From: Diplosphaera chodatii
Taxonomy: Eukaryota; Chlorophyta; Trebouxiophyceae; Prasiolales; Stichococcaceae
Reading direction: 5' to 3'
Length of the DNA: 64,000 nucleotides
NCBI GenBank assembly: GCA_032358165.1
Contig: JAALGY010000038.1
Span: 930,001-994,000 of the forward strand
Below the pieces are notes generated by a model. The model saw only the letters and a program-made list of their open reading frames with translations. It had not been told where the DNA came from and did not search any database. How positions within the stretch are numbered: position 1 is the first letter of the stretch; the number at the start of each line of letters is the position of its first letter. A program made the position numbers and the translations under genes. This document shows, piece after piece, positions 12,647-24,474 of the stretch.

Positions 12647-15600
12647 ATGCTCGGCCTGACTTTGCTGCAGAATACTGGCTACTTGCCGTTGCAGCGCGAC
12701 AGCTCGACTATTTTTCGGTGGCGCCCATGCGCCCCAGCAGCCCGCCGCCTGCGCATCGCGCCGGCGGCCTTCGCTCCCATAGACTCTAGCACAGCGGCGA
12801 AGCAGAAGCAGGCGGTCAGGGACATCCCAGTCACCCAGTGCCCCGAGCAGCCCAGCAATCACAGGGAAAATGAAGCCAATCCGGTCCTGGCCTACCTGGG
12901 CTCCGCCATCTCCGGCATCACGCAGCTCTGGATGCACCAGGGCAGCAAAGCCAACGGCAGCGTCGAACTGCGGGAGGAGACTGCGCAGCGGGCTGCCGAG
13001 GCCAAGCGGGATGAGGACCGCCACAAGGGCGACAAGAAGGCGCTGCCAGACATCAGGCACTTCATCAAGCCCGCAGGCATGATGGAGACGCGCTACGTGC
13101 GCCTGCTGTCCAGCCTCTGCGCCCAAACCTACGTCATGCACAAGATGACGCCGCGATCACTGTTTCGCCGCTTCCGGCTGAAGCTGATCACATCGTCACA
13201 TGCCTGCGAGCGCGGCGTGGCCGAAGTCCCGCGCACGCCCGACCAGATCTTCAGCGAGTCGGACGCCATGGCCGTCAGCCCCGACCTGGCTCATGATGAG
13301 GAGCCTGTCGGCCCAAATGCTCCTCCGCCCCTGGACTCGATGGCAGCCCAGCAGCATGCGGCTGATGGAGAGCCTGAGCCAGAGCTGCGCGAGCAGCCAG
13401 CCAGCCCCGACGAGGCCGAGTTCACAGCAGCGCTCGAGGCGCTGTCCAGCCTGAACCATGTGCAGGCATCCAGCACAGCAGACCAGCAGACGCCTGGCGG
13501 CAAGGGCCCACTGCCTGCAATCTCTGCCATTGCCATGGACCCCCGCAGCAAGCTCGCCAGGGGCGTTACCGCGGCGGTGCTGAAGGAGCAGAAGCTGCAG
13601 AAGTCGGGGCAGCAGAAGTCCGAGCAGCAGCTCAGCGGCGCACGCTTGGTCGCCAGCAAGCTGGCCGCCGCTGCAGCGGCTGCCTCGGCGGCAGCGGCGG
13701 CCGCCGCAGCACCGCTGGCCGGCAGCGTCAGCAGCCTCGCCAGCGCTGGCGGCGCCAGCATCGCCAGCCAGCTCCAGTCCGCAGCCAGCACAGGCACCAG
13801 CACCGCAGTGGCTACGTTCGCCACCGTCTCAGCAGGTGCTGCTGGCCCGTTGCTGCATGCCTGCACTGCTTAAGTGTGCATTGGTTGTGCACAAGCTGAG
13901 CAACTCCTGAGGCTGGCAAAACTCCTCGAAACCATTCTGTATTTGTCATGCGAACTGACAGCTGCTTATGACCATTGCAGCAATCACGGCATCGCTGGGG
14001 CGGGGCGAAACCCCCAGAGTGAAAGTCAGCCCGGTCGAGTGGTTCGTCGCTGACGAGCCGGAGACGCACACGCGTTACTTTGTGATCCAGGGCTCTGACA
14101 ACTTTGACCACTGGAAGGTCAACCTGACGTTCGACCCTATGGTGTTTGAAGATGAGGCGCTCGGCGTCAAGGTGCGCAATGTGCTGTTGTTGTGACTCTG
14201 CACTACAACACCTCAACATCTGCTCTCGTCTGTCTCGCTGCTCTGGCTGCACAGGGCATACTAACGCTGCAGTTACTGAAACCCTTGATTGATGAACAGC
14301 TGACATGGTGCTCATGGACTGTCAAATTGCTTTTTGCAGGTGCACCGCGGCGTGTACCAAACTGCACTGGCGCTGTACGAGCGCTTTCAGCCGCTAGTCG
14401 AGGAGCACCTCGCTACCTCGCCTTTTGCCAAGATTGCGTTCACTGTGAGCATTGTTGGAGTTGTGTTGTAAACCGCATGTGCAGGCAGAGTGATGTACAC
14501 ATTTGGGTTCTGCTGGTCATCGAATGGTACAACATGTATGGTCAACAGCGCTGGTGCTCTGTCAGAGCCCCGAGTCTCAAAGGCAAGGGACTGCATCACC
14601 TGCAGGGTCACAGCCTGGGCGGCAGCCTTGCCACACTGCTGCTCGTGATGTACATCCGGCGCGGCGTGCTGCCCGCGGTGGCAACCAGCCCTACCTACAC
14701 CTTTGGCGCCCCCGCCATCTTCTGCGAGGGCAACTGCAGCCCTGCTGCCTGCCGCGTGCCTGACACGGCTGACCATGAGGTGTGCTCTGCTTTGCAAGTA
14801 CATCTCAGTGGCATCTGCTGCCTCAACGCCCCGGAGCAGCAGTTGGTCAGGCGCATGCACGCTGGCTGACATGCCCATCAACAACTGCAACGTTGCACAC
14901 TGGCACCTGTGAGAGCCCTGCACGTTATGTGAACTCCTTGCACTGATTGCAGCCCGGCTCAGGACTGCTGGAGAGGGTGGGCCTGCAAGAGGGTGCTGTG
15001 CGCAACGTGCTGTTGGCGCGCGACATCGTGCCCCGCGCCTTTGCATGCGACTACACCCTGGTTGCTGACATCCTGAAGCGCGTCAGCCCCTCCTTCCGGG
15101 AACACCGCTGCCTGTCCAATGGCGCGCGCGTGGTGAGTTGGCCCCCTGGAGGATGGTGTCATGCCCCATGTTACACCTGGTCCGCAGCTGCTGTGCTCTG
15201 CTGGTCATGCAGGCGTAATTGGGAGTCATAATGAAGTCATGTACTCTCATCTGCAGGTGCTGTACTATGCTATCGGGCGGTCGCTGATCCTGCAGCCTGG
15301 TCAGAGCCACTGGTTCTCTGCCGGCGACCCCTACCACCCTATGCTGCCACCGCAGGCGGGGCTGTATGTGCTGCAGGTGAGGACAAGCGCTCCATGTGTC
15401 CCTTCATGTGTCGCTCTTAGTGTCTGGTACGCCAATGCCAGCAACATATGTCCAGAAGTGGAAGTGGCACAGGGTCTCCAGCGCCTGATGGGACGTGTGT
15501 GATACTGTGCAGGACCCATCGCCGCTGCCTGCGCCGCCGGGTGCAGTGCCGCCGCTGCCAGAGTGGCCAGAGCTCACGCCAGCCGCGCAGCTGTTTGGCT

Positions 15601-16667
15601 CTTCGGATGATACCTCGTCTGCGGCATCCCCTGCCGGCTCCCCTGTTGCCTCGCTGGCCAGCTCCACGGCTGCCAGCCTGGATGACGGCCGCGCCACTGC
15701 CGGCAAGGGCGGCCGCGTGACCGTGGACGACATCTTCGGGCCGGTGCAGACGCTGAGCCGCACGGATGAGCCCGCCGCCGCCGCCGCAAACGCCGCCGCC
15801 AAGCGCGCGGCACCCAAGGTGCAGCGCCACACTTTCGGTACTGATCTTCGTGCTGACAAAGTGGCCTAAGTGTGTGTGGACCCGCTCTGGTGGCAGTTTG
15901 CTGATGGTTGCGGTGTCAAACCAATGTTACTCATATGCATCAGGCGCCAACATGCTCTTACCATGTGGAACTCGGCAGGTGGTCAGCGTGCGGGCGGCGC
16001 TGAGCGCGCTGATGGACAACCCGCACCCGCTGGACATCCTGGGCGACCCGGCGGCCTACGGCGACGAGGGCGCCATCTCCCGCTACCACAACCCCGACAA
16101 CTACACCAAGTCGCTTGGCGGTGCGCTCCCTGCAGCGCTGGCTGATCACTTCGAGAGCGAAGCTTTGTCATCACTGCTCTTCTACATGAGCACCAGATAC
16201 CTGGTGCGGCGCTGTGGCGGGCATGTCATCCACACCTCACTCTCTGTGTTGGTGCTGGCAGGCGTGCTGCGTGCGCAGCCGTGGTGGCGGGAGCTGGTGG
16301 CGGCGGGGCCCGCCGTCTCGCCGCCGGCCTGCTCGGGGCCGCGCACCTTCTCGGCGGCTGCGTCAGCGCAGAGTGCCGCGCCCGCTGACCGCGCCCTGCG
16401 GCCGGATGTGCCCATCAACCAGGTAGGAGCGGCTTGTGTACATGAGGGTACTTTAGGTTTCGTTCGTGGGTGTCACCCGGTGAGGGCTCACATGGCGGGA
16501 TTCTGCTGCATCTGGCAACCGGTGTGCCTTCAGTCGACCTGCAGAGGAGGAGCCAGTGAGTGCAAAGTGGCACTTCTGCAACACAGGTGCTGCCGTACGT
16601 GAAGCCGCTACATGCGGGCCACAGCTTTGGCGCCGGCGGGAGTCCCGAGCTGCAGCCCGCAGCTTGA
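12647..16667 (+). CDS. PLIP: Plastid-targeted class 3 lipase, PLIP1-type
   Basis: Ten exons (12647-13835, 13981-14171, 14340-14444, 14606-14779, 14953-15132, 15257-15376, 15513-15837, 15944-16120, 16262-16422, 16587-16667) join in phase to about 900 residues. The N-terminus (MLGLTLLQNTGYLPLQRDSS, then FRWRPCAPAARRLRIAPAAF) looks like a chloroplast transit peptide. A long Ala/Ser/Gln-rich region precedes the lipase domain: EPETHTRYFVIQGSDNFDHW, VHRGVYQTALALYERF, the nucleophile elbow TGHSLGGSLATLLL, the GAPAIFC strand, ARDIVPRAFACDY (catalytic Asp) and MDNPHPLDILGDPAAYGDEG (catalytic His region). This is the order in Arabidopsis PLASTID LIPASE1, a thylakoid galactolipase/phospholipase A1 that feeds fatty acids from plastid membranes into triacylglycerol. 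Substrate is inferred. It is longer than the roughly 650-residue plant enzyme because of low-complexity inserts before the domain and in exon 7. Confidence 0.92.
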
Positions 16668-17454
16668 GCGCTGGTTGACGCCTTGGCGTGGCAGCAACGC
16701 GCGCAGGCATGCCAAAGTGCAAGGGGAGCGACTGGCAGTGGCCAATCGCATTGACGATAAGAAGTCTCAACCGGGGGGTGAAGGCTTCGACCTATTGTAG
16801 CCTGCTTGGTAGTTAGCCGGAACAGTATTCAGTTGCAGTGCCGTAGAGACAGGCGAGCGTGGGAGAGCACTGACGTGAGACAGCATTAGCGAGCTGCCGC
16901 CAGCCATGGCACGGAGCGCCGCATGTGTGGGAGTTGCATTCACCGGATTCAGAGGGAACTGTGTGTAGCACAAGCGTCGCGAGTGTGTCTGAGACCAGGT
17001 CGAGAGAGGCAGCGTTGGCAGAGCAGCAAGACAATATGGGGCTATTGTCACTGGTTGCTCACTGCGTCCTGCGCACTTGCGCAAGGCCAGCCTTTTGCTT
17101 GTTCAGGGTTTGTGTCAGGTTTTGTGGCTGGTTTTTACGAGTCAAGGTCTTTTACAGTCCTGGGTAAGGTGTACCGTAACACTGGTCTGCTTCTTGAAGA
17201 CTGAACACCACAGCACGGTACACACCGCGAACATCCTGAAGTCAACCCTATATAATGTACATCAAAGCGGATAGACATGTCTGCAGTGAGTCACGTTGCA
17301 CTGCATATCCATCAATCGGAAGTTGCACACCCTGCAAACAATTGGCGACAGCAAGCATCCTTGTTGCGACAGGCTGGCAGCCCTCGATTCTGACATTGGA
17401 CATCTAATATCGCCAGCCAGCGGTGTGAACCCTGCGCAAACAGATTAGCAGCGC
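16668..17454. other. Convergent 3' intergenic region
   Basis: This stretch lies between the ends of the convergent lipase and DOMON-b561 genes and should contain both 3' UTRs. It is less GC-rich than the flanking exons. I see no further gene. Confidence 0.5.
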
Positions 17455-20400
17455 TCACACCGAATCGCTGGTCGTGGAGCCGTCGCTGTGTCCGTTCTGC
17501 TGGCTCTTGTCCCTTGGCTGCACCGCCACGACCGCCTGGTGTTCCTGCAGGGATGGAGCATTTGGGTGGGGTGACACCATGTGCAGCGCGCACATGCAAA
17601 ACAGGCTTGCACCGTTAAACGTACAGGATCCGTGTGCTCTGCCTGGCTGTGCGCACCCGCTTGTCTCGCAATGCAGTCGCATTGAGAATCTCCTTCCCAA
17701 GCGCCAGCAGCACAATCGCGCCCAGCAGCACGCTGTACACGATGTACCAGTTCTTGCGGTGGTTGGACGCGATGTGGTTGGACATGTGCACGCCGATGTA
17801 GAAGTTGGCCTGGACAGCACGTGGGCAACAAGTAAATCTCGGTGGGCAACGGCAGAACAAGTGGAGTGCAGCAGCTGCTGTACTGGTTTTTATGGTGAGG
17901 GGAATGATCAACTCCTTCATGATACCAAACGGGCAAGGATACTGTTGCTGTGCACAGCGCACCACAACCACCGCAATTAGTAGCCGCCCAATGTTTTTGT
18001 GATATCCTGCCCAATACTTGCGATACTTGTGCTCCTGCACCCAAGAACGCATGGTGTGATCAGAGAGAGCACTGCAGGAGCTGAGCTGTTTAGGGAACCA
18101 TTCGGCAATAAGTATGCTGCAGCAGCACTCGAGCCAGTGCGCAAAGTGCCCAAAGACGGTGACATGAACGCACAACCCATGCTGAACCCAGCGCAGCCTG
18201 GGCAGCAGTGGCACACCGGTGCAGGGCGACCCAGGATGGCCAGGACCTGCAAGAAGCCCAGGCCGAGTGCGATGCTGCCAAGCACGACGTGGCATATCTC
18301 CAGGTTCCCCGTGAATGGCTGCATGTAGTAGCCAATGGCTGCAGTGGCACACAGCAGCGGGCTGTCAGACTTCAATCTAAGTGACGCATCTCACCTAATA
18401 GTGTTACAGTCCAGGCGAGACTGTTGGTCAGCAGGAGTCTAAGACAGATACATCGAGAGGAGGGACACACCAATGCCTGCCACACCCAGGGCGTACCCAA
18501 GCGATGCAATGGATCGGTGCATGTTGAACCACACCTGTGCACGGGCAGACTTGCCGTCAGCATGTGGGGTTTTGCAGTGGCTACTTGGTTCGTCTGACAT
18601 CCACCACTTCGTGCATGCAGTTCGCCGCCCACACCTTGGGGTGTTCCCTGAGCGTGCGGGCAATTGCTGCTGCCAGTGGCAGCAGCAAGCCGAGCCCCAC
18701 GGCATTGAGCCACCCATGCACCTGCAGCATGCATCGCACACCCGGTTTGTGCCATGCTGCTGGCAGCCTGGAGCAGCTCTCAGCACGGTGCAGCTCTCGT
18801 TGGCAGCTGATAAGCAACCCACTCACCGCGGGCAGGGAACCGTCCCGGCGGTCGTTGCCGGACGACACGCCTGACAGCGTTGCCGACGACAGGTCGAGTG
18901 TTGCGGAGTTACCATTAGACGGCTGCACAATCCAACACGCAGTCAGCAGCGCATTTGGCACCCACCTCAGCAGGCACACAGCAGCATGTGCGTCGCTGGC
19001 ACTGCAAGCGATGAGCGAGGCGCACCGGATGTGGCTGCAGAACGCCATTAGAGACGGGGCCCATGGTGTAAATGATTGGGAAGTTCTCCATGTTCTCGTT
19101 GGCATCCATCTGCACTGTGAACGCCGCCAGCAGGCGCCCACCGCTGGCAGCGGCCGCCTGCAGAGGAGCAGACGGACGCTTTCCCCCACCCGTAGTGACC
19201 TTGCAGGATGGGCACGCATTGTCTGCTTGACGTTATCAGACTGGGCTGCAGCAGGATCTGGCAGCAGATGCCTGCTGCCATGAGCGGTTGACCCACAGCA
19301 TAGCGCACCTTGGTGTCAGTGACGGTCCAGGATGACGGCTGCGTCACATCCGCGGTGTCGTAGCCACCCAGACGGTAGTCAGCCACTGACGCGCCGCTGG
19401 CCGCCGCGGCGTCCTGCTTGACGATGATGCCGTTGCCTGGCACCATCTTACGGCCGCCTGGGCCCTGGCCCCACCCTGCAGTATGGCAGCAGAGGAGCTG
19501 AAAGCACGACCATCGCATCTTGTGCGCAACTGAGATCAGAGATATGAGCTGCATGCCAGACTGGTCATGGCTGCAGCGAGGCCAAGCCTGTACCACATTC
19601 GACGCTCGTAAGAACAGACAAAGGTGCAGTCAAACTGCACCGGCATAGCCGCTCGGGTTGACGGCGTCGATGCCGCCCCGCAGCCTGTTGCCCGGCAGCA
19701 GCGACCAGTGGAAGGTGTACGCGCCCGGCGTGCCGGAGAGCGTGGTGCAGGCGTCGAAGGCTTCCTCGGCGCCGTCCACCGTCAGCAGGCAGTTGCCAGT
19801 GGCGTTCTGTAGCAGCAGGGCAGCAGCGCGCGTCAGCCGCGTCTCTGCCGCTGGAGACTGCACCTGCGATGCGCATTCTGGGCTCGGCAACGACAGGTTC
19901 ACACAGCTCCACTCACCCCGGCCACAGCTGCTGTGCCAGCCGCAGCGGCGGCAGCCGACGAGGATGACGCTGGAGACGATGTGTCGGTGGATGGTGCGGG
20001 AGCTGGAGCTTCGCTGTCATCATCACCAGAGCCTGAGTTGGATGCTGATCCTGCAGCGTCATCGCCTGCCTCGGGTGCGGGCGCCGGCGCCGCTGCAGTG
20101 TTCAGCGCAACCCAGCTGAAGCCACTGACGGGGAGGCAATGTCATGCTGGCATGACACCTAGCATCTGCATATCAGTGTGGCCGAGGCCTTGCGTCATTC
20201 ACACCCTTGGCAGGTGCGGCGGCTGGTGCAGCAGCCGGCACAGCAGGAGCAGCAGCAGTCGCGCTTGTGAGGTCGACTGTGTCAGACAACCCGTCTTGAA
20301 TCTGCAAACAGTGCAACAGGCATGAGGTTGCTCAAGTGTTCAAGTAGGTCCACTGTTCGCGATCAGTTGCCAGCAAACACGCTGCCGAGTCAGTCCAACA

Positions 20401-21393
20401 GCTGCGCACCTCATGCTGCATCAGAGCGCCGCTCGAGGACAGCGGACCGAACACGTACAGGAAGCCGAAGGCACTGGGGTCGGCGCCCGCGGGCACTGCC
20501 ATGGTGAAGGCGCCGATCAGATCGCCGTTTGCCTTGGCGGCGCTCATGCGGGTGACGGTCAGCCGTCCTGGCGGCTGCACATCCGCTGGTGTGTAGCCTC
20601 CCAGATAGTAGCTGTCAATGGAGGCGCCTGCAGGTTTGCGCATTCATCAGTGCCGGCAGTTCCTGAACAGCCACGCCACGTCATGCTCGGGCTGATAGGG
20701 GCCCCTGAGCACCCTTGTGTCGCGTGAATGGTGCATGACCTCACCGCTGGGCGCGGATGCGTTGGACTTGACCACCAGTGCGCTGCCGCCCAGCATCTGC
20801 CCAGGCGCGGCCGTGTTCACGCCCCACGCCACCCAGCCCGTCGGGTTGGGGTACGCAAAGGCGCCGGTGACCGTCGACGCTGCCGGGTCGTAGGTGTAGT
20901 ACAGCTTGTATGGCGATGGCTGGCCCTGCAGTGTGGCGCATGCGCCATACGTCGTGCTGACGCCACCCAGCGCCAGAGCGCAGTTGCTGGCCTGTGACGG
21001 TGGCAAATCCGGGGCTTGCACCATTCCAGTCGGGTCTCTAGCCACATGTGTTGCCAGGCTACCGGCGCCAGCTTGCATACGACACCTGGCCCAATGGAGT
21101 CTGGACTGCACAGCACCGTGGCGTGAGGCCAAGAGGGGCACCTGTAGGAGCTTTCGGCCCGATGAGGATGCATGAGGCCGTTCCTGCTGGCACGAAGGAC
21201 CACTCATTGACTAAGAGCCTTCCCTCCCCCACACTGCATCCAACAGACCGGCGCGGACCTGATGATAGTTTCTGACAGCATCGTGAGGGCTTCTAAATGC
21301 AGAAGCTCCCTGTCCAGTGCCCAGCGGCACGCCTGACGCCCCAACGACCGCAAGTAGGAGCAAACCCAGGAGCCGGTGATCGGGGCCCCGCAT
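17455..21393 (-). CDS. Double-DOMON cytochrome b561 protein
   Basis: A signal peptide (HRLLGLLLLAVVGASGVPLG) starts at 21393. Exons 20991-20745 and 20627-20410 encode DOMON 1 (NCALALGGVSTTYGAC, PNPTGWVAWGVNT, YLGGYTPADV). Exons 20301-20205 and 20092-19917 give an Ala/Pro/Ser/acidic linker. Exons 19863-19641, 19475-19309 and one starting at 19157 form DOMON 2 (CLLTVDGAEEAFDACTTL, AVNPSGYAGWGQGPGG, YRLGGYDTADVTQP, MENFPIIYTMGPV), followed by a Ser-rich exon near 18922-18833. The b561 core follows with the four expected haem-ligand histidines: VHGWLNAVGLG, FNMHRSIASLG, ICHVVLGSIALG and GYHKNIGRLL. The last exon ends at 17455 in a hydrophilic tail. By family it should bind haem in the DOMONs and transfer electrons across a membrane, probably from ascorbate, to ferric or apoplastic acceptors. 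Exons around 18.4-17.8 kb are less exactly placed, as is the join after exon 1. Confidence 0.88.
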
Positions 21394-22441
21394 TGCAGCC
21401 TGAACACGTCGAGATGTCGGAAGCTCTGATCAGATCACAGAATGGCGCGGCACTGGGCACACGGTAGGCACCGACGTATCTGGTGTGTCCCTATAGTAGC
21501 ATATTTCATGACAGACAAAGGTGCAGGTGCGAGTGCAACACCGTGGCCACGCGACATGTCATCCGTAATACTAAAGAGGTGACACACTGATAGCTACACG
21601 TCTGACTGTGGCGATTGTACTGACCGTTCGCCATCAGTCGTTCCGCCAAGGCGCACAGCTGGCAGGCACTTGTGAGTCTGCCAGGTGTACCATGCTGCCG
21701 ATGCTGGTGGCACTGCAATCGGCATTGCCTTTCAAGTACGGCAAGCTGCCAAAGGACTTCAAGGCGATCAAGTGGGACTCGCGAGAGGTGGGCGAGAATG
21801 ACGGAAGCGACAGTCTAACAGACAGTCTGTGACTACTTTCAGGTGACCTGAATGGTGACTTAAATGCTCAGCCAGCTCCAGAACAAGAGCGTGAATGACA
21901 GCGTTTCATACACGCCCCTCATTACACCGTATGCTGTCCAGTAGCCCGAGCACACAACCTGATGCTTGACAGAGCCACGACAGCGCCATGATGTGCACAG
22001 CATGCCATGTCCAACACACATGAGCAAAACGCAAGCATTGAATAGCACAGCACTGTACCTCCCTACCCCACGTCAAGATTTACGCCGCGGAGCGAGCTTG
22101 CTGGCCGGCAGCCGTGACCACCACTGGCCACCATACGACATCAATGTGTGAGCGCACCCCAGCATGAAGCGAGCGTCAGGGGTCACCAGGCAGCACAGCA
22201 CATGAACAATATGTGTTCTCAGTACAGCTCACCCGGCGTGTGCACCTCCAGAGTGTGTGCAGTCGCGTGCGCCACTTGATAGTGTGCATGGGACCACGGG
22301 CTTGGCCTGCACAGCTTAGCACAGCACAGCCCCAACACATGAGTCCCAGCAGACGCTGGGTGGGTGCTCTGGTGCGCAAGTGCACGCAATGCTCAGGCTA
22401 CTTCCTGACTCGCGGGGCTTGGCCAGATTGTTCGCCAGGCA
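21394..22441. other. Unresolved region with possible small gene
   Basis: On the plus strand, an ATG at 21692 opens a clean 32-codon stretch (ALPFKYGKLPKDFKAIKWDS) ending at a GAG|GTGGGC donor at 21787; a phase-0 continuation may start near 22077 after tcaag. On the minus strand, 21960-21860 reads as a hydrophobic aromatic segment (GYWTAYGVMRGVYETLSFTL) ending at a stop. Neither can be extended to a full model or matched to a family I know. Promoter elements of the DOMON-b561 gene should also lie here. Confidence 0.25.
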
Positions 22442-23870
22442 TCATGCCGTGTCTTCCTGTGCCGGGGGAATCTCCTTTGCAGATGCTGATGCCGCTGCGG
22501 AGGTCGTACGAGCTGCTCTTAGCTCCTGCAGCTCGTGCTGCAGCAGTGAGCACCTCTGCAGAGGCAAGACACGAGAGGCATCAGTATGAGCTGAATTGAA
22601 CGCATGCATGCAACCAGATTCTGCACATGACTGAAACTTGTGATGACAAGCAGACTAGGTCAAAACAGAGCAAAACAACAACAAAGACCGCACCTCCTGC
22701 AGGTCCAAATTCTGCGCCTCCAGCTTCTGAATGTACGCAGACTGGTCGGACAATCGCTCGCGCACGTAGGCTGGCAGCGTGCCATCAGCCTCATCATCGG
22801 TGCGCAGCCGCCAGCCATGGTGCAGCTCCCCATCCTCCTCGCTGCCCTCGCCCTCGCCATCCGACGACTCGTCGTCACTGCTGTAGCGCGCGACGAGGCC
22901 CTCATTGGTACCTGTGTGTGGCAACAATCTGTATCAGCTCTGGCATGTAGCATTGCAATCAATATCGATGCATAAAACGATGCAGATATTCACAGCTGCA
23001 GACGTCATCTAAGGTACGGCACGGCTACTCACCAAAGAAGTCGAGCTGAGCTCCAAGGTCAGCTGCATCCTTGTCAAGGGACGAGTAGTCTGCGGCAGCG
23101 CCGTCGCGGGCTGGCGTCCACTGCATGTTGCTTGGCAGCGCAAAGCCTGGGGTCATGCCCGGCGTCTCGCCTGCATTTCGAAACGGGCTGCCATCAGTTG
23201 ATAACGCTCCTGTTCATGGTGTGCAATGTGAACACCGTTCGCGCAGCACCACGACAACATGACAGGGCAGATGACAGCCGGAAAGCTTACCGGTGCCACA
23301 GTGCTGGCTGAGGATGAAGTTGTTGTCATTGTGGGGTGCGTGCGGCACGGTGCGCGGAGCCTCACTCGGCGTGTCTGCAATGAGGTCAACGGCATTAGCC
23401 CAGCGCGCTCTGTGTGTAAAGCCACGAGGCTGCCTGGCAAAACGTCGCCCACGACTCTTACCGTTACCAAAGTGCTGTTGCGCCCGGCTGCGGTTCTGTG
23501 CCGACAACGCTGCCAGGGATTGCAGGCCGCTGTTGGCTGCCTGCTGTTTGTTGTGCCATCTGTGTTTTCGCTTCTTGCCCCTGCTGGTCCGTGGGCCGAG
23601 CGCCTTCGGCTGCGAGTGCTGCTGCTGGTGCTGATGCTGCTGCTGCTGTTGCTGCTGGCCACGGCCGCGCGGCTGCTTCAAGCGCTGCGGCTGCTGCGTG
23701 GGCTGTTGAACCTGCTGGAAGCTGGGAGCCGGCCGCGGCGCGTAGGCAGGGGGCGGGCCCATTCGCGCAAAGCTTGCTGACGGCATTCCATACCCAGGAG
23801 GCATGACTGCCCCTGCCACGAGGCCATGCTGTGGGTCTTGCTGCATGACCAGGACTTCGCAAGTTGACAT
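22442..23870 (-). CDS. HEXIM-like: basic Gln-rich N-terminus, NDNNFIL motif, acidic region, coiled coil
   Basis: Five exons (23870-23462, 23374-23291, 23170-23033, 22911-22694, 22555-22442) join in phase to 320 residues. The protein opens with a Pro/Tyr/Gln-rich segment and a poly-Gln/His tract. A basic patch (RTSRGKKRKHRWHNKQQ) follows, then PHAPHNDNNFILSQHCGTG and GETPGMTPGF. A FFGTNEGLVARYSSDDESSD segment leads into an acidic run, and the C-terminus is a coiled coil (LSDQSAYIQKLEAQNLDLQE, then CSLLQHELQELRAA). This order resembles animal HEXIM proteins: basic RNA-binding motif, APYNTTQFLM-type motif, acidic block, coiled coil. HEXIM binds 7SK RNA and inhibits P-TEFb. The resemblance is in order and short motifs only, so identity is not established; it could be a plant-specific nuclear protein with convergent features. 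The start could also be the later in-frame ATG at 23846. Confidence 0.6.
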
Positions 23871-24474
23871 TGGCGGGGCGGGTCCGAGGTTGGGTCAGCA
23901 ACTTGTGACCAGCAGGATGCAAGGCGCGGGTGCTATCTGTGTGCTGCAACTGATGTACCTACACAGCACACACTGGTGCCACACGCGCGACACGCTCAGT
24001 GTGAAGAGGCAACTGCGCCCATACTGCGACTCGCATGAGCTCATGAATTGGGGGCAGGGTTTTACGGTGGTAGTTGGTCGAGGAGTACCCCCACCCCAAG
24101 CGCCCAAGGGAAATAGAACTATTCCCCTTGCTCACCCCTAGAGCCCTGCATCGCATGGCTTGCCAAAGGCCGGCTTGCGACTGCTGCGCTCTGATGGCTG
24201 CCAACTCAAGGGAAGACTGACGTCTAAGCGGCGGTTCGAAGTGCATCTCCGGCCGGCTGGTCGTCCGCCAGCACGCCGGCGGCCGTCGGGGTGCGGCACG
24301 TCGTGTGATCTGCTGCTGTGCAAATCGATCACAAACACGCCAGTGGGGTGCCGTCGCCATCGGCAAACTCACCTGCATGCATCGCGCATTGATGACGCAT
24401 GGCAGCCGTCACGCTCCTGCGCGCTTTGCTGGCACCTTGGCTCGCTCCACAACATGTCGCCCTGCTCACAGGCC
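23871..24474. promoter_or_regulatory. Divergent intergenic region
   Basis: About 600 bases lie between the divergent HEXIM-like and GIP1-like start codons. The sequence tgctcacag just before the second start could be the 3' splice site of a 5'UTR intron. No confident coding exon was seen. Confidence 0.4.

Noticed and set aside
13650..13840. GCN/CAG runs as possible CRISPR or satellite repeats
   Set aside because: They are codon-level poly-Ala/Gln tracts inside an open exon, without constant repeat-spacer units.
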